64,000 nucleotides of DNA from Peribacillus deserti (GCF_002863585.1 NZ_PGUY01000038.1:1-64000), one strand, 5' to 3'; shown: positions 11,583-22,480, counted from the stretch's first letter. The notes: generated by a model not told the origin, from the sequence alone. Translations and numbers: made by a program.

Positions 11583-11843
11583 TGTGGACAAATAAATACA
11601 CATTCCCTGAATAAACTATCCACAAGTTATACACAATCTGTGGATAATCTTTTATGTGGATAAAGTTATCCAGAGTGAAAACACAAATATAATATCAAAT
11701 AAAAGAGAGAGATGCAATGGATTTTTAAGTTTATCCACAATCACCCAGAGCTGTGCAAAAAGTTTTTCCACAGGCATCTAAGTTGTGAAAAACTTGTCGA
11801 TATCACATGTGGATAGTTAGAAATTTGTCGAATTTTATCCACA
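11583..11843. other. oriC DnaA-box cluster upstream of dnaA (incC-like)
   Basis: Four perfect 9-mer boxes (TTATCCACA in either orientation) lie at 11639-11647, 11655-11663, 11731-11739 and 11835-11843. One-mismatch boxes are at 11583-11591, 11616-11624, 11627-11635, 11666-11674, 11764-11772 and 11808-11816. The 669-base dnaA-rpmH gap contains no other gene. With the downstream trios this makes a bipartite origin, as in B. subtilis. Confidence 0.93.
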
Positions 11844-11943
11844 TTGCTTTTTTCATGGAGAGTGTATAATATATGTTTGGTAGATGACCTGGATGGATCA
11901 GATAGAGAAAAAAACTCCAGCTAATCTTTTTTTTATTGAAAGG

Positions 11944-11973
11944 TTGACAAAATTCCATAGTCATCACTATAAT
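11944..11973 (+). promoter_or_regulatory. rpmH promoter (sigma A)
   Basis: A perfect TTGACA (11944-11949) and TATAAT (11968-11973) with an 18-base spacer, 45 bases before the rpmH start. It points away from dnaA. Confidence 0.88.
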
Positions 11974-12018
11974 TAGAAAGACTGTCTGTAACTGTTATTC
12001 CTCAGGGAGGTGTCATAT

Positions 12019-12153
12019 ATGAAAAGAACTTACCAACCAAATAAACGTAAACACAGCAAAGTTCACGGTTTCCGCGCTCGCATGAGCTCAAAAAACGGAC
12101 GTAAAGTTTTAGCTGCTCGTCGTCGTAAAGGCAGAAAAGTATTATCTGCATAG
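12019..12153 (+). CDS. rpmH: 50S ribosomal protein L34
   Basis: A 44-residue, strongly basic protein beginning [18 protein letters not shown] and ending [11 protein letters not shown], the invariant L34 pattern. GGGAGG precedes the ATG. It is the first gene rightward of oriC, followed by a good terminator, with rnpA 161 bases further on, as in other Bacillus. Confidence 0.98.
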   Translation: MKRTYQPNKRKHSKVHGFRARMSSKNGRKVLAARRRKGRKVLSA

Positions 12154-12154
12154 G

Positions 12155-12184
12155 CCACTGAAATGATCAGTGGTCTTTTTTTCT
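12155..12184 (+). terminator. rpmH terminator
   Basis: CCACTGA and TCAGTGG form a 7-bp stem with a 5-base loop, followed by a T-rich tail, immediately after the rpmH stop. Partial read-through into rnpA is common at this locus. Confidence 0.85.
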
Positions 12185-12314
12185 CATATAGATATTTTTT
12201 TCAATAACCTAGCATTCCTAAACGAAGATATTCAGCATAAGGCTGATTTTTTCAGAGGCTTTCTGTAATCCAGGCTGATGCATCTGGTTAATTTTGTTCA
12301 ATGAAGGTGTAAAG

Positions 12315-12683
12315 ATGAAAAAAAAGTTAAGAATTAAAAAAAATGAAGAGTTTCAAACGGTATTTCAAAAAGGAAAATCCGTAGCGAACCGGCAATTTGT
12401 CATATACATTCTTGAAAAAAGCAACCAGGATTACTTTCGCATCGGTTTGTCGATTAGTAAGAAGATAGGAAATGCAGTAGTCCGTAACCAGATCAAGCGA
12501 TATATAAGGCAGGCTTTTCTTGAAATCAAAGAAGATATCATTCCTGGCAGGGATTATGTGATCATTGCCAGGAAGCCTGCTGCTGATCTGAACTTTTTCG
12601 AGGTGAAAAGCAGTTTGATCCACGTATTAAAAGTGGGTAAGTCCATAAATCCGCGGATAAAAAATGAACGGATTAATAAGTAG
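12315..12683 (+). CDS. rnpA: Ribonuclease P protein component
   Basis: A 122-residue basic protein that binds RNase P RNA and helps it cut tRNA 5' leaders. The family signature is [25 protein letters not shown] near the middle, preceded by [12 protein letters not shown]. The ATG at 12315 ([13 protein letters not shown]) is preferred over an upstream in-frame TTG at 12294 because GAAGGTG lies 5 bases before it and it aligns with the B. subtilis start. Confidence 0.96.
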   Translation: MKKKLRIKKNEEFQTVFQKGKSVANRQFVIYILEKSNQDYFRIGLSISKKIGNAVVRNQIKRYIRQAFLEIKEDIIPGRDYVIIARKPAADLNFFEVKSSLIHVLKVGKSINPRIKNERINK

Positions 12684-12913
12684 CATCATAAGTTGGACAA
12701 GGCCGAAGCCGCTTCTTCATAAACTGGAAAAATTTTAGAAGCTTTGCCTTTAAAAAGATGGTACAATACTGGTTGATACATAAGGATGTATGTTTAGCGC
12801 TGCTTTCTGTGAATGATTATAGTGAGCATGCGGTTTTGCAGTTTTTTTGGCTTCTGCCTTGATATAGATTAAGCCTGAAATGGATTGATAAGGAGTTAAG
12901 GAGGAAAAGTCGT

Positions 12914-13690
12914 TTGAAAAAAAGAATCATACTGTCTATAGGTTTGATTTCAATGATGCTGTTTTTAGCAGGATGTTCGCAAGTTAATAAACCTATAACA
13001 GCCGAAAGTACAGGTTTCTGGAATGAATACATTGTCTATCCTTTGTCACTATTTATTATTAAAGTGGCGGAAGCTTTAGGCGGAAGTTACGGGTTTTCCA
13101 TTATAGTCGTTACCTTAGTCATTCGATTAGCCATTCTGCCGCTAATGATTAAACAAATAAGAAGTTCTAAAGCTATGCAGGCATTGCAGCCGGAAATGCA
13201 GGAGTTAAGAAAAAAATATGCTTCAAAAGACGCTGCCACACAGCAGAAGCTTCAGCAGGAGACCATGGCACTTTTCCAGAAGCATGGTGTCAACCCGCTG
13301 GCTGGCTGCTTCCCATTGATCGTCCAAATGCCTATTCTGATCGGATTTTATCATGCCATAAGCCGGACTAGAGAAATTGCGAACCATAATTTCCTCTGGT
13401 TTGATCTTGGCGAACACGATCCATATTATATTCTTCCGATCGTTGCAGGTATAACGACATTTATTCAGCAGAAAATGTCGATGGCTGGAACAGCACAGCA
13501 AAATCCGCAGATGGCCATGATGCTATGGATTATGCCGATTATGATTGTTGTTTTTGCGATTAATTTCCCTGCTGCACTTTCTTTATACTGGGTAGTTGGT
13601 AACTTATTTATGATTGTGCAAACGTACTTTATTAAAGGACCGGAATTACGAAATGCCCCAGCCAAAAATACGGGAGGAGCGAAAAAGTGA
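12914..13690 (+). CDS. yidC: Membrane protein insertase YidC1/SpoIIIJ
   Basis: A 258-residue Oxa1/YidC/Alb3 insertase. A lipoprotein signal peptide ends in a lipobox (FLAGC, Cys21). The conserved membrane core follows, with [15 protein letters not shown] carrying the functional arginine, a cytoplasmic hairpin rich in Q/E/K, and further helices ending near residue 240. In sporulating bacilli the paralogue at this locus (SpoIIIJ) is required for SpoIIIA-dependent forespore gene expression. The TTG start has AAGGAGG 8-9 bases upstream. It overlaps khpB by 4 bases. Confidence 0.95.
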   Translation: MKKRIILSIGLISMMLFLAGCSQVNKPITAESTGFWNEYIVYPLSLFIIKVAEALGGSYGFSIIVVTLVIRLAILPLMIKQIRSSKAMQALQPEMQELRKKYASKDAATQQKLQQETMALFQKHGVNPLAGCFPLIVQMPILIGFYHAISRTREIANHNFLWFDLGEHDPYYILPIVAGITTFIQQKMSMAGTAQQNPQMAMMLWIMPIMIVVFAINFPAALSLYWVVGNLFMIVQTYFIKGPELRNAPAKNTGGAKK

Positions 13691-14316
13691 AACAAGTAAC
13701 TGCTACCGGACATACGGTCGATGCAGCAGTAGAGTCAGCTTTAGCTCAATTAAGTACAACCCGGGACCGTGTCCAGATCGAGGTCATTGAACAAGGAAAA
13801 AAAGGTTTTCTTGGGATTTTCGGAAATAAGGAAGCACAGGTTATAGTAACACTTCCACCGGATCCGGTGGAAGAAACGGAAAGATATATCAGAAACGTAA
13901 GCAGAGAAATGGGTGTAGAAGTAACCATTGATGTAAAGCGGTCCGGTAAAAATGTTACATATCTTTTATCCGGGGATAAAATCGCTCTCTTGATTGGAAA
14001 ACGCGGGCAAACGCTTAACTCATTGCAGTATCTTGCCCAGCTTGCTGCCAACAGCTGTTCAAGACAGTATCTTACAATCATTCTGGATGCAGAAGATTAC
14101 CGGACACGCAGAAATGAAACGTTGACAGCCCTGGCGAAACGAATGGCTGAAAAAGCGATGAGATCCGGGAGGGAAGTAGCACTTGAACCAATGCCTTCTT
14201 ACGAGCGGAAAGTCATTCATTCAGCTTTGATGGAATTCAAAAATATTAAAACCTATTCCAACGGTGCAGAGCCTTATAGACATATAGTGATCGCACCTTC
14301 CAAATTAAAAAAATAA
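13687..14316 (+). CDS. khpB: RNA-binding protein KhpB (Jag, SpoIIIJ-associated)
   Basis: A 209-residue protein. The Jag N-terminal domain is at 1-~50 ([19 protein letters not shown] with KKGFLGIFG). A KH domain follows at ~75-150 ([18 protein letters not shown]) and a C-terminal R3H domain at ~155-209. With KhpA, the family binds RNA and influences cell division and elongation. The GTG start lies within the yidC stop (GTGA), so the two are translationally coupled. Confidence 0.95.
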   Translation: MKQVTATGHTVDAAVESALAQLSTTRDRVQIEVIEQGKKGFLGIFGNKEAQVIVTLPPDPVEETERYIRNVSREMGVEVTIDVKRSGKNVTYLLSGDKIALLIGKRGQTLNSLQYLAQLAANSCSRQYLTIILDAEDYRTRRNETLTALAKRMAEKAMRSGREVALEPMPSYERKVIHSALMEFKNIKTYSNGAEPYRHIVIAPSKLKK

Positions 14317-14322
14317 TGCTGA

Positions 14323-14358
14323 AACTGATCCTCAAGTTTTATAAGGATCAGTTTTTTT
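14323..14358 (+). terminator. yidC-khpB terminator
   Basis: AACTGATCCT (14323-14332) pairs perfectly with AGGATCAGTT (14344-14353) and is followed by T residues, just after the khpB stop. Confidence 0.92.
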
Positions 14359-14542
14359 ATGCGTATCTTTAGGCTGAAGCTTCTCATTGATTGAAACGGA
14401 TACTTGAGACTCCCGCAGAAGGGGAGGGAATCCGGATGGAATTAATATTCAAGTTTACTAGAGCTAAATAAAAGAAGTCTTCGTAAACGATTACGAGGTA
14501 GTAAAAAAATAATTTGCCGATTTGCTTTTATTGTTATTCACA

Positions 14543-14593
14543 TGTGGATAAGTTAAAATAGAGAGACTTATATGTTTTTTTGATTGTGGATAA
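14543..14593. promoter_or_regulatory. DnaA boxes upstream of mnmE
   Basis: Two perfect DnaA boxes in the same orientation (TGTGGATAA at 14543-14551 and 14585-14593) lie in the khpB-mnmE gap. The corresponding jag-trmE gap in B. subtilis is, to my knowledge, one of the origin-proximal DnaA-box clusters that titrate DnaA. The rest of the gap (14360-14540) holds only a degenerate trace of the dispersed repeat (around 14395-14440). Confidence 0.75.
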
Positions 14594-14668
14594 CTACATT
14601 TGAATCTGGAACAGATTTTTTATAAAATAGTTTTTTGTTCTAAAATTTTTCATAAGAGAGATGAAGAC

Positions 14669-16054
14669 ATGGAATTTGATACAATAACAGCGATATCGAC
14701 TCCAATGGGTGAAGGTGCAATTGCCATTGTGCGGCTTTCCGGTGACGAAGCGCTGGCTATTGCAGATAAGATATATAAAGGGCGCAGCGCTAAGCGGTTG
14801 TCCGAAGTCGCGTCTCATACAATTCATTACGGACACTTAATAGATCCAAAAACCGAAAAGGTTGTAGAGGAAGTAATGATATCCGTAATGAGGGGACCAA
14901 AAACGTTTACGAGAGAAGATGTTGTTGAAATTAACTGCCACGGCGGATTAGTTTCTGTGAACCGGGTACTCCAGCTTGTTCTGGCCAATGGTGCAAGACT
15001 TGCAGAGCCTGGGGAATTTACAAAAAGAGCCTTCCTGAATGGCCGGATAGACTTATCACAGGCTGAAGCAGTAATGGATTTGATCAGAGCCAAAACAGAC
15101 CGTGCCATGAATGTGGCGCTTGGACAGATGGAAGGAAGACTATCCAAGCTGATCCGAGCATTAAGGCAAGAAATTTTGGAAACCCTCGCGCATGTAGAGG
15201 TAAACATAGATTATCCAGAGTATGATGATGTGGAAGAAATGACACATGGAATATTTATGGAACGGGCTTCCCATGTAAAGAGTGAATTAGAACGGCTCCT
15301 CAGGACTTCTGAGCAAGGAAAAATCCTTCGGGAAGGATTATCGACTGTTATCATCGGACGACCGAATGTCGGTAAATCATCGCTCCTTAACAGCCTGGTA
15401 CACGAAAACAAGGCGATCGTTACAGATATACCGGGAACAACCCGTGACGTAATAGAGGAGTATGTGAATGTAAGAGGAGTACCTTTAAGGCTCCTTGATA
15501 CAGCCGGAATACGGGAAACGGAAGATATTGTTGAAAGAATTGGTGTGGAACGGTCAAGAGCTGTCTTAAAAGAAGCTGATTTGATTCTGCTAGTATTAAA
15601 TAATTCCGATGAGCTTACCGTTGAAGACGAACAGCTATTTCAAATCACAGAGGACATGGATGTCATCGTTATCATTAACAAAATGGACTTGCCATCGAAA
15701 ATTAATATAGATAAAGTGAAAGAACTGGCTAAAGAACGCCCGATCGTAACCACTTCCCTGTTAGAGGATCAGGGAGTGGATGAGCTGGAAGAAGCGATCT
15801 CCTCCTTATTCTTTGCAGGCTCCCTAGAAGCCGGGGATATGACATATGTATCAAACTCCCGTCATATTGCCTTAATCAGCCAGGCGCTAAACGCCATTAC
15901 AGATGCCATGGAAGCAATCGAGGCAGGAACACCGATAGACTTAGTTCAAATCGACTTCACTAGAACCTGGGAGCTGCTGGGAGAAATCATAGGCGACAGT
16001 GTACACGAAAGCCTTATAGATCAACTATTTTCACAATTCTGTTTAGGGAAATAA
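14669..16054 (+). CDS. mnmE: tRNA modification GTPase MnmE
   Basis: A 461-residue GTPase that with MnmG places carboxymethylaminomethyl or aminomethyl groups on wobble uridine 34. The N-terminal formyl-THF-binding domain begins [23 protein letters not shown]. The inserted G domain has GRPNVGKSS (G1), DIPGTTRD (G2/G3 region) and NKMD (G4). The C-terminus ends FCLGK with the conserved cysteine. The ATG at 14669 aligns with the B. subtilis start; an upstream in-frame TTG at 14600 is unsupported. Confidence 0.97.
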   Translation: MEFDTITAISTPMGEGAIAIVRLSGDEALAIADKIYKGRSAKRLSEVASHTIHYGHLIDPKTEKVVEEVMISVMRGPKTFTREDVVEINCHGGLVSVNRVLQLVLANGARLAEPGEFTKRAFLNGRIDLSQAEAVMDLIRAKTDRAMNVALGQMEGRLSKLIRALRQEILETLAHVEVNIDYPEYDDVEEMTHGIFMERASHVKSELERLLRTSEQGKILREGLSTVIIGRPNVGKSSLLNSLVHENKAIVTDIPGTTRDVIEEYVNVRGVPLRLLDTAGIRETEDIVERIGVERSRAVLKEADLILLVLNNSDELTVEDEQLFQITEDMDVIVIINKMDLPSKINIDKVKELAKERPIVTTSLLEDQGVDELEEAISSLFFAGSLEAGDMTYVSNSRHIALISQALNAITDAMEAIEAGTPIDLVQIDFTRTWELLGEIIGDSVHESLIDQLFSQFCLGK

Positions 16055-16200
16055 GAAAAGCGGAGAACGGTGCCTTCTGAATAGTATTGGTTTGAAGCTC
16101 AGATGAAACAGAGAACGATGTTTTCAAAATATATATTCAGAAGGTTAAGAACATCCAATCAGGAACAAAGCGGCATCCGAAAATGGCCGCCTTTTCCTTT
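16055..16200. repeat. degenerate palindromic repeat and hairpin between mnmE and mnmG
   Basis: Starts AAAAGCGGAG (16059), like the left end of the nested repeat at 1868. It contains inverted arms CCTTCTGAATA / TATTCAGAAGG, and finishes with a GCGGC...GCCGC hairpin and a T-rich tail near 16172-16200 that could terminate mnmE transcripts. No coding potential. Membership of the repeat family is inferred from limited similarity. Confidence 0.45.
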
Positions 16201-16285
16201 TAGGCTTGCGAATATTTTCGAAACCATGAAGAACATGTAAAGCTGAAAGCAGCTTTTTATATAGAGTTTAGAAGGAGGTAAGGAT

Positions 16286-18172
16286 ATGCCTTACGAAGCA
16301 GGTACGTATGATGTTATAGTAGTTGGGGCCGGCCATGCTGGCGTGGAAGCTGGTCTTGCAGCTGCACGTCTTGGCGCAAAGACACTGATGCTTACTATAA
16401 ACCTGGATATGGTCGCATTTATGCCATGTAACCCATCGGTGGGTGGGCCGGCTAAAGGGATTGTGGTCAGGGAAATTGATGCCCTTGGCGGTGAAATGGG
16501 TAGAAATATCGATAAAACACATATTCAAATGAGGATGCTCAATACAGGTAAGGGACCGGCTGTGCGGGCATTAAGAGCACAGGCTGATAAGTTCTTATAT
16601 CAGCAGGAAATGAAAAAAACGATTGAAAATGAAGAGAACCTCGACCTTGTGCAAGGTCTGGTTGAACGATTGATTATCGAAGATGGTGCGTGTAAAGGAG
16701 TTATTACACAAACCGGAGCTGCTTACTATTCAAAAACGGTCGTAATCACAACAGGTACATTCCTGCGCGGAGAAATTATTTTAGGAGAATTAAAATACTC
16801 CAGCGGACCGAATAACCAGCAGCCTTCCATCAAGCTTTCGGAACACTTGGAAGAGCTTGGCTTCGATTTAGTCCGTTTCAAGACGGGTACTCCTCCGAGA
16901 GTACATAGTGAAACGATTGACTACAGCAAGACGGAAATACAGCCTGGTGATGATGTTCCACGGGCATTTTCCTATGAGACAACCAAATTTATCACAGACC
17001 AGCTTCCATGCTGGCTTACTTATACAAGTGAAGTGACGCATCAAATCATTGATGATAACTTGCATCGTTCTCCGATGTATTCCGGGATGATAAAAGGAAC
17101 AGGTCCTAGATATTGCCCTTCGATTGAAGATAAGGTTGTTCGTTTCCATGATAAACCGCGACACCAGATTTTCCTTGAGCCGGAAGGCAGAAATACACAC
17201 GAGGTGTATGTGCAGGGTTTATCTACAAGTCTTCCTGAGGATGTACAAAAAAAGGTGCTTGCTTCCATTCCTGGTTTGGAAAATGTTCAGATGATGCGTG
17301 CAGGTTATGCGATTGAATATGATTCGGTTGTTCCTACACAATTATGGCCGACATTAGAGACGAAGAAGGTTCCGAATTTGTATACGGCGGGACAAATCAA
17401 TGGTACTTCTGGTTATGAAGAGGCTGCCGGACAAGGTTTGATGGCAGGAATTAATGCCGGCCTTAAAGCACTGGAAAAAGAAGAATTAATTTTAAGCAGA
17501 TCGGATGCTTATATTGGCGTGTTGATCGATGACCTGGTTACGAAGGGTACGAATGAGCCATACCGCCTGCTTACCTCAAGAGCCGAATACCGCCTGCTGC
17601 TAAGACACGATAATGCAGACCTTCGCTTAACAGAAAAAGGCTACGAAATTGGCATGATCAAAGAAGAAAGATATTCTAAGTTCCTTCAGAAAAAGGCTGC
17701 AATCGAAAGTGAATTAGAAAGATTGAAATCTATTTTCATTAAGCCGACAGCTGAAGTCCAAGAACTGATTGTCAGCAAAGGTGGGAGCGAGCTGAAGGAT
17801 GGAATCAGGGCTTCCGATCTGTTAAAGCGGCCAGAGATGGGTTATGAACAAATTCAGCAGCTGGTCCCGTCAGATTCCGAAATAGCTTCCGATGTATCTG
17901 AGCAAGTGGAAATTCAAATCAAATACGAAGGATATATTGAAAAATCCTTACAGCAAGTGGAAAAGCTTAAGAAGATGGAAAACAAAAAAATTCCAGAAAA
18001 CATTGATTATGATGCAATTAATGGACTAGCATCCGAAGCAAGGCAGAAGCTGAAAGAAGTACGTCCTCTTTCCGTTGCCCAGGCTTCCCGCATTTCAGGA
18101 GTAAATCCTGCCGATACATCTATTCTTCTGGTATATTTAGAACAAGGTAAAATTGCCCGTTTAAGTCAATAA
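16286..18172 (+). CDS. mnmG: tRNA uridine-5-carboxymethylaminomethyl modification enzyme MnmG
   Basis: A 628-residue FAD-dependent partner of MnmE (GidA). The dinucleotide-binding motif [10 protein letters not shown] is near residue 13. The family signatures [20 protein letters not shown] and [20 protein letters not shown] are present, and the C-terminal helical domain binds MnmE. The length is typical. GAAGGAGGTAAGG precedes the ATG. It forms an operon with rsmG 47 bases downstream. Confidence 0.98.
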   Translation: MPYEAGTYDVIVVGAGHAGVEAGLAAARLGAKTLMLTINLDMVAFMPCNPSVGGPAKGIVVREIDALGGEMGRNIDKTHIQMRMLNTGKGPAVRALRAQADKFLYQQEMKKTIENEENLDLVQGLVERLIIEDGACKGVITQTGAAYYSKTVVITTGTFLRGEIILGELKYSSGPNNQQPSIKLSEHLEELGFDLVRFKTGTPPRVHSETIDYSKTEIQPGDDVPRAFSYETTKFITDQLPCWLTYTSEVTHQIIDDNLHRSPMYSGMIKGTGPRYCPSIEDKVVRFHDKPRHQIFLEPEGRNTHEVYVQGLSTSLPEDVQKKVLASIPGLENVQMMRAGYAIEYDSVVPTQLWPTLETKKVPNLYTAGQINGTSGYEEAAGQGLMAGINAGLKALEKEELILSRSDAYIGVLIDDLVTKGTNEPYRLLTSRAEYRLLLRHDNADLRLTEKGYEIGMIKEERYSKFLQKKAAIESELERLKSIFIKPTAEVQELIVSKGGSELKDGIRASDLLKRPEMGYEQIQQLVPSDSEIASDVSEQVEIQIKYEGYIEKSLQQVEKLKKMENKKIPENIDYDAINGLASEARQKLKEVRPLSVAQASRISGVNPADTSILLVYLEQGKIARLSQ

Positions 18173-18219
18173 CCCGCATCTGCCTATTTTAGCCAGGCGG
18201 GAATAAAGAGGTTGCTTAC

Positions 18220-18936
18220 ATGAATATAGAACAATTTCAAACCATGCTGTCCGAAAAAGGGATCACCCTTTCCGGGCAGCAGCTTGATCAATTTGATACT
18301 TATTTTCATTTATTGGTTGAATGGAATAATAAGATGAATTTGACGGCTATCACAGATAAAGAAGAGGTATATCTGAAGCATTTCTATGATTCTGTTTCAG
18401 CTGCTTTTTACTTTGATTTTACTAAACCATATAAGCTCTGTGATGTAGGAGCGGGGGCAGGATTTCCCAGCATTCCTCTAAAGATCTGTTTTCCAGAGCT
18501 TCATGTGTCCATTGTTGATTCACTAAACAAAAGGATTTCTTTTCTTGAACACTTAGCAGCTTCCTTAAAGCTTGAAAATGTCTCTTTTTATCATGACAGA
18601 GCCGAAACCTTCGGCCAAAACCCAGTGCATCGTGAAAAGTATGATGTAGTTACAGCCCGAGCTGTAGCAAGAATGTCAGTATTAAGTGAATTATGTATGC
18701 CTCTTGTCAAAGTAGGCGGTTTCTTTGTGGCCATGAAAGGTGCTAATGGACAGGGTGAAACAGAGACTGGAGAAAAGGCTGTAAAAGTATTGGGCGGGAA
18801 AGTGGAAAGCATTACTCCGTTCCTGCTGCCGATTGAAGAGAGCGAAAGAAATATCATTATTGTCAGCAAAACAAAGCCGACTCCGAAAAAGTATCCACGA
18901 AAGCCCGGAACACCAAACAAGCAGCCAATAGAATAA
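18220..18936 (+). CDS. rsmG: 16S rRNA (guanine527-N7)-methyltransferase RsmG
   Basis: A 238-residue SAM-dependent methyltransferase (GidB). The SAM-binding motif [15 protein letters not shown] is near residue 75 and DVVTARAVA near 145. It methylates G527 of 16S rRNA; loss gives low-level streptomycin resistance in related species. The C-terminus is proline/lysine-rich ([13 protein letters not shown]), as in Bacillus orthologues. It sits between mnmG and noc. Confidence 0.97.
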   Translation: MNIEQFQTMLSEKGITLSGQQLDQFDTYFHLLVEWNNKMNLTAITDKEEVYLKHFYDSVSAAFYFDFTKPYKLCDVGAGAGFPSIPLKICFPELHVSIVDSLNKRISFLEHLAASLKLENVSFYHDRAETFGQNPVHREKYDVVTARAVARMSVLSELCMPLVKVGGFFVAMKGANGQGETETGEKAVKVLGGKVESITPFLLPIEESERNIIIVSKTKPTPKKYPRKPGTPNKQPIE

Positions 18937-19126
18937 TTCATATGTTGGCTGCATTGCTTTGTATTCTATGAACAGACCTTAGCTGCCAAATCACATAGAT
19001 TTTCAGGTTTTGGTTTAAATGGGAGCTCTAATCTGTTTTAATAATTTTGCCGATAATAAAAGCAGGAACCTGTCGTTTAAAAGAAGAATATGTAATGTGG
19101 GAGTTTCTTAAAGGTGGTGTATGGAA

Positions 19127-19999
19127 ATGAAGCATCCTTTTTCACGTTTCTTTGGATTAGGGGAAAAAGGTGAACAGCAAGGGGAACAACAGGGGCTGAA
19201 TGAAGAAGTGGAGAAGACAGTCCGAGAAGAAATACAAAATATTCCTATTTCAGATATTATTCCAAACCGGTACCAGCCTCGAACTATATTTGATGATAGC
19301 AAGATTTCTGAACTGGCGCAGACGATCCGTACTCATGGAATTATCCAGCCGATTGTCGTCCGTAAGTATCAGGATGATAAGTATGAAATTATAGCTGGTG
19401 AACGCCGATATAGAGCAATGCTTAAACTGGAATGGGAAGACGTTCCGGTTATAGTCAAAGATTTTAATGATAAAGAAACAGCATCGGTTGCATTAATTGA
19501 GAACCTTCAGAGAGAAGAACTTTCTCCGATTGAAGAAGCATTAGCTTATGCGCGGCTGCTTGAACTGCATGAACTAACTCAGGAAGCGCTCGCCCAGAGG
19601 CTTGGAATCGGCCAATCGACTGTTGCGAATAAGCTGAGATTGTTAAAACTTCCGCAGGAAGTCCAGGATGCAGTCCTGAGCAAACAAATAACAGAACGCC
19701 ATGCCCGTTCTCTTATTCCCTTAAAAGATCCAGCGAAGCAGGTTCAGCTGCTTGCAGAGATAATTGAAAAAAACCTTAATGTTAAACAGACCGAAGAAAG
19801 AATCATTAAGATTCTTACTCCTCCGGAAACTAAGCCAAAACCAAAGAGAAAAGCTTTTAGCAAAGACATGCGAATTGCTGTGAATACAATCCGGCAATCG
19901 CTCTCCATGGTGACGGACAACGGGATAAATTTAGATTCTTCAGAAGAAGAATTTGAAGAATATTACCAATTTACTATTAAAATTCCAAAAAAGAAGTAA
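19127..19999 (+). CDS. noc: Nucleoid occlusion protein Noc
   Basis: A 290-residue ParB-family CTPase that binds Noc sites and blocks division over the nucleoid. The N-terminus [14 protein letters not shown] matches the Noc membrane-binding amphipathic helix, which distinguishes it from Spo0J. The ParB core shows GERRYRAM and [14 protein letters not shown], followed by an HTH ([20 protein letters not shown]) and a dimerisation tail. The ATG at 19127 has GGTGG about 9 bases upstream and fits orthologues; an ATG two codons earlier is too close to that site. Confidence 0.95.
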   Translation: MKHPFSRFFGLGEKGEQQGEQQGLNEEVEKTVREEIQNIPISDIIPNRYQPRTIFDDSKISELAQTIRTHGIIQPIVVRKYQDDKYEIIAGERRYRAMLKLEWEDVPVIVKDFNDKETASVALIENLQREELSPIEEALAYARLLELHELTQEALAQRLGIGQSTVANKLRLLKLPQEVQDAVLSKQITERHARSLIPLKDPAKQVQLLAEIIEKNLNVKQTEERIIKILTPPETKPKPKRKAFSKDMRIAVNTIRQSLSMVTDNGINLDSSEEEFEEYYQFTIKIPKKK

Positions 20000-20052
20000 T
20001 TGCCATTTTTCTATATTCATATAAATCTATCAATCTATCAATCGATTATCCG

Positions 20053-20078
20053 GGCTGGCTCATGAGTCAGCCTTTTTT
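20053..20078 (+). terminator. noc terminator
   Basis: GGCTGGCTC and GAGTCAGCC pair (one G-T wobble) around a tight loop, followed by six T residues, about 55 bases after the noc stop. Confidence 0.8.
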
Positions 20079-20139
20079 GTGCATGGACGAAAACATCATG
20101 ATCCGGCCTTTCCTCTGTTCATACTTGATTTTGATATCG

Positions 20140-20332
20140 ACCTACCCTATTGTTAATCAGGTTGATTGGAGCGTAAGGTGCGAGACTCCTGCGGGAGCAG
20201 CGGGACAGGTGAGACCCCGCAGGCGAAGCCGAGGAGGCTCAGCGCCCGCCCCGCGGAAAGCGAGCATCCTGAAGTGGAAATCAACTCCCTTATTCATTAA
20301 CAACAAAAGTTTGCGAAAACAGTCTTTTTAAA
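20140..20332. repeat. palindromic repeat, copy B
   Basis: Nearly identical to the core of copy A (CCTACCCTATTGTTAA, GTTGATTGGAGCG...GGAAATCAAC, then AACAACAAAAGTTTGCGAAAACAG). Its outer left arm is missing. A stretch at 20424-20449 (ACAATCTTTTAGAAAAGAGCC) is the reverse complement of copy A's left arm, suggesting a damaged or composite second insertion. It fills most of the 606-base noc-soj gap; the remaining 20450-20605 is AT-rich with no recognised feature. Confidence 0.88.
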
Positions 20333-20605
20333 AGAAGATTTGTCTTAGTTTTTAACCTTCCTGTTTGTTTCCTGCAGGCACTGGTTCTCATAGGGAGGGT
20401 GAGCTGCAGAGAAGATCATCACGACAATCTTTTAGAAAAGAGCCTTTAAAAAACTTATCCAAGCTGAAAAATTGAATGTCAGAAATAAATTTAATAAATG
20501 CATATTCATGATAAAATAGATTAGTAATCTAAAATTATAAGTTTTTTTAAAATATAGTAATTTAAAATATAGTAAGAAGTATAGATTTTGAAGGCAGGTG
20601 ACACC

Positions 20606-21367
20606 ATGGGGAAAATTATTGCCATCGCTAATCAAAAAGGCGGAGTAGGGAAAACGACTACTTCAGTGAATCTTGGAGCTTGTTTGGCATACATAGGTAA
20701 AAAAGTATTATTAGTTGATATAGATCCGCAGGGAAATGCTACGAGCGGGATCGGGATCGAAAAAGCCGATGTCGATCAATGTATATATGACGTATTAGTA
20801 GATGATGTCGAAGTGAATGATGTTATCAAAGGTACCAAGGTTGAAAATTTATATACGATTCCTGCAACCATCCAGCTTGCAGGGGCAGAAATTGAACTGG
20901 TGCCGACTATTTCAAGGGAAGTCCGGTTAAAAAGGGCTCTGGAGCAAGTAAAGAGCAAATTTGATTATATCATCATTGACTGCCCTCCATCACTTGGCCT
21001 GTTAACCATTAATAGTTTAACAGCTTCCGACGCAGTGCTTATTCCCGTGCAGTGTGAATATTATGCACTCGAAGGCTTGAGCCAGCTGCTTAATACTGTC
21101 CGGCTTGTCCAAAAGCATCTTAATCAGGATCTGAAAATAGAAGGCGTACTGCTGACCATGCTCGATGCACGTACAAATCTGGGTATACAGGTAATAGAAG
21201 AAGTGAAGAAATACTTCCAGGACAAGGTTTATAAAACAATCATTCCTAGAAATGTCAGGTTAAGTGAAGCACCAAGCCACGGGGAACCCATCATTATATA
21301 TGATCCGAAATCAAGGGGAGCTGAAGTTTATTTAGACTTGGCAAAGGAAGTGGTGTCACATGGCTAA
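20606..21367 (+). CDS. soj: Chromosome partitioning ATPase Soj (ParA)
   Basis: A 253-residue deviant-Walker ParA ATPase. QKGGVGKTTTSVNLG lies at residues 10-24 and DIDPQGNATSG near 40. It cooperates with Spo0J in origin segregation and also controls DnaA activity directly. The ATG at 20606 is preceded by AAGGCAGGTG; an in-frame TTG at 20588 is less likely. It overlaps spo0J by 8 bases, indicating coupling. Confidence 0.97.
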   Translation: MGKIIAIANQKGGVGKTTTSVNLGACLAYIGKKVLLVDIDPQGNATSGIGIEKADVDQCIYDVLVDDVEVNDVIKGTKVENLYTIPATIQLAGAEIELVPTISREVRLKRALEQVKSKFDYIIIDCPPSLGLLTINSLTASDAVLIPVQCEYYALEGLSQLLNTVRLVQKHLNQDLKIEGVLLTMLDARTNLGIQVIEEVKKYFQDKVYKTIIPRNVRLSEAPSHGEPIIIYDPKSRGAEVYLDLAKEVVSHG

Positions 21368-22217
21368 AGGACTCGGAAAAGGGATTAATGCTTTATTTCA
21401 AAATCTGGAGGCAGGCAAGGAAGATACCATCCAGGAAGTTAAGATTAAGGATTTAAGGGCGAATCCTTATCAGCCAAGAAAAGTATTTCAGCCTGAAGCC
21501 ATTCAGGAACTTAAGCAATCCATTCAACAGCATGGAATTCTTCAGCCGCTGATTGTAAGAAAAAGTATCAAAGGATATGAGATTGTCGCTGGTGAAAGAC
21601 GATTCAGGGCATCTAAAGAAGCGGGCCTGGATATTGTTCCAGTAGTTGTCCGGGACCTGAATGAACAGCAGATGATGGAGCTTGCTCTTTTGGAAAATTT
21701 ACAGCGCGAGGATCTGAATCCACTCGAAGAGGGAGCGGCGTACCAGGCATTAATGGAAAAGCTTGGCCTTACACAGGAAGAGCTGGCCAAACGTCTGGGA
21801 AAAAGCAGACCCTACATCGCGAATCATATTCGGCTGCTGTCCCTGCCGACTGATATTCAGGATTTAATTTCTGAAGGAAAGATCTCAATGGGACACGGCA
21901 GAGCACTTTTGGGTTTGAAAAAGAAAACGCAATTGCCGCAGGTTGTGGAAAAAATATCGAAAGAGGGACTCAATGTCCGCCAGCTGGAAGCATTGATCAG
22001 CAATTTGAATAATAATGTTCCACGTGAAACACAAAAGCCAAAACCGAAAAAAGATTTATTCCTGCAGGAGCGGGAGAATTCTCTTAGAGAGCGGTTTGGC
22101 ACTACGGTTACGATTAAACAATCAAAGAAAAAAGGGAAAATTGAAATTGAATTTTTCTCAAGTGATGATCTGGAACGGATTTTAGAATTGCTTGATCACT
22201 CGGATCTTTCATCTTGA
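21360..22217 (+). CDS. spo0J: Chromosome partitioning protein Spo0J (ParB)
   Basis: A 285-residue ParB CTPase that loads at parS, spreads and recruits SMC. The N-terminal LGKGINALF stimulates Soj ATPase. GERRFRASKEAG and ENLQREDLNPLEEGAAY form the CTP-binding core, and the HTH (ELAKRLGKSRPYIANHIRLL) reads parS. It contains a parS site within its own coding sequence. Its start lies inside the last codons of soj. Confidence 0.97.
   Translation: MAKGLGKGINALFQNLEAGKEDTIQEVKIKDLRANPYQPRKVFQPEAIQELKQSIQQHGILQPLIVRKSIKGYEIVAGERRFRASKEAGLDIVPVVVRDLNEQQMMELALLENLQREDLNPLEEGAAYQALMEKLGLTQEELAKRLGKSRPYIANHIRLLSLPTDIQDLISEGKISMGHGRALLGLKKKTQLPQVVEKISKEGLNVRQLEALISNLNNNVPRETQKPKPKKDLFLQERENSLRERFGTTVTIKQSKKKGKIEIEFFSSDDLERILELLDHSDLSS
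22016..22031. other. parS site inside spo0J
   Basis: TGTTCCACGTGAAACA, a one-mismatch-symmetric version of the parS palindrome TGTTTCACGTGAAACA. To my knowledge it is the same sequence and location as the spo0J-internal parS of B. subtilis. Confidence 0.95.
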
Positions 22218-22300
22218 TGTTTAAGGGACACGGAAAACTCATGTCGTTGGATTGGTAAGGGTTAGATTCAGCAATTAGCCTGGGTCAGCCCTTTATTTCG

Positions 22301-22480
22301 TAGGCTATGTTAAAGTTCATTGTTGATTTTGGCACTGTGTTGATTGTAGCGAAAGGTGCGAGACTCCTGCGGGTAAAGCGGGTCAAGGGAGACCCCACAG
22401 GCGTAAACGCCGAGGAGGCTCCCGGACCGCCCCGCGGAAAGCGAGTGCCTGCAGTGGAAATCAACAGGCCATTTTAACAG
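22301..22480. repeat. palindromic repeat, copy C (subfamily 2)
   Basis: An uninterrupted copy of the element split at 1762-2137. It has outer imperfect inverted ends (TAGGCTATGTTAAA / TTTTAACAGAGCTA), an inner GTTGATTG...GGAAATCAAC pair, and a GC-rich centre with GTGCGAGACTCCTGCGGG. It occupies the gap between spo0J and the DUF554 gene. No gene inside. Confidence 0.87.

Noticed and set aside
14395-14440. Trace resembling the dispersed palindromic repeat
   Set aside because: Only a few short blocks (GATTGAAACG, GAGACTCCCGCAG) match; too degraded to list as a copy.
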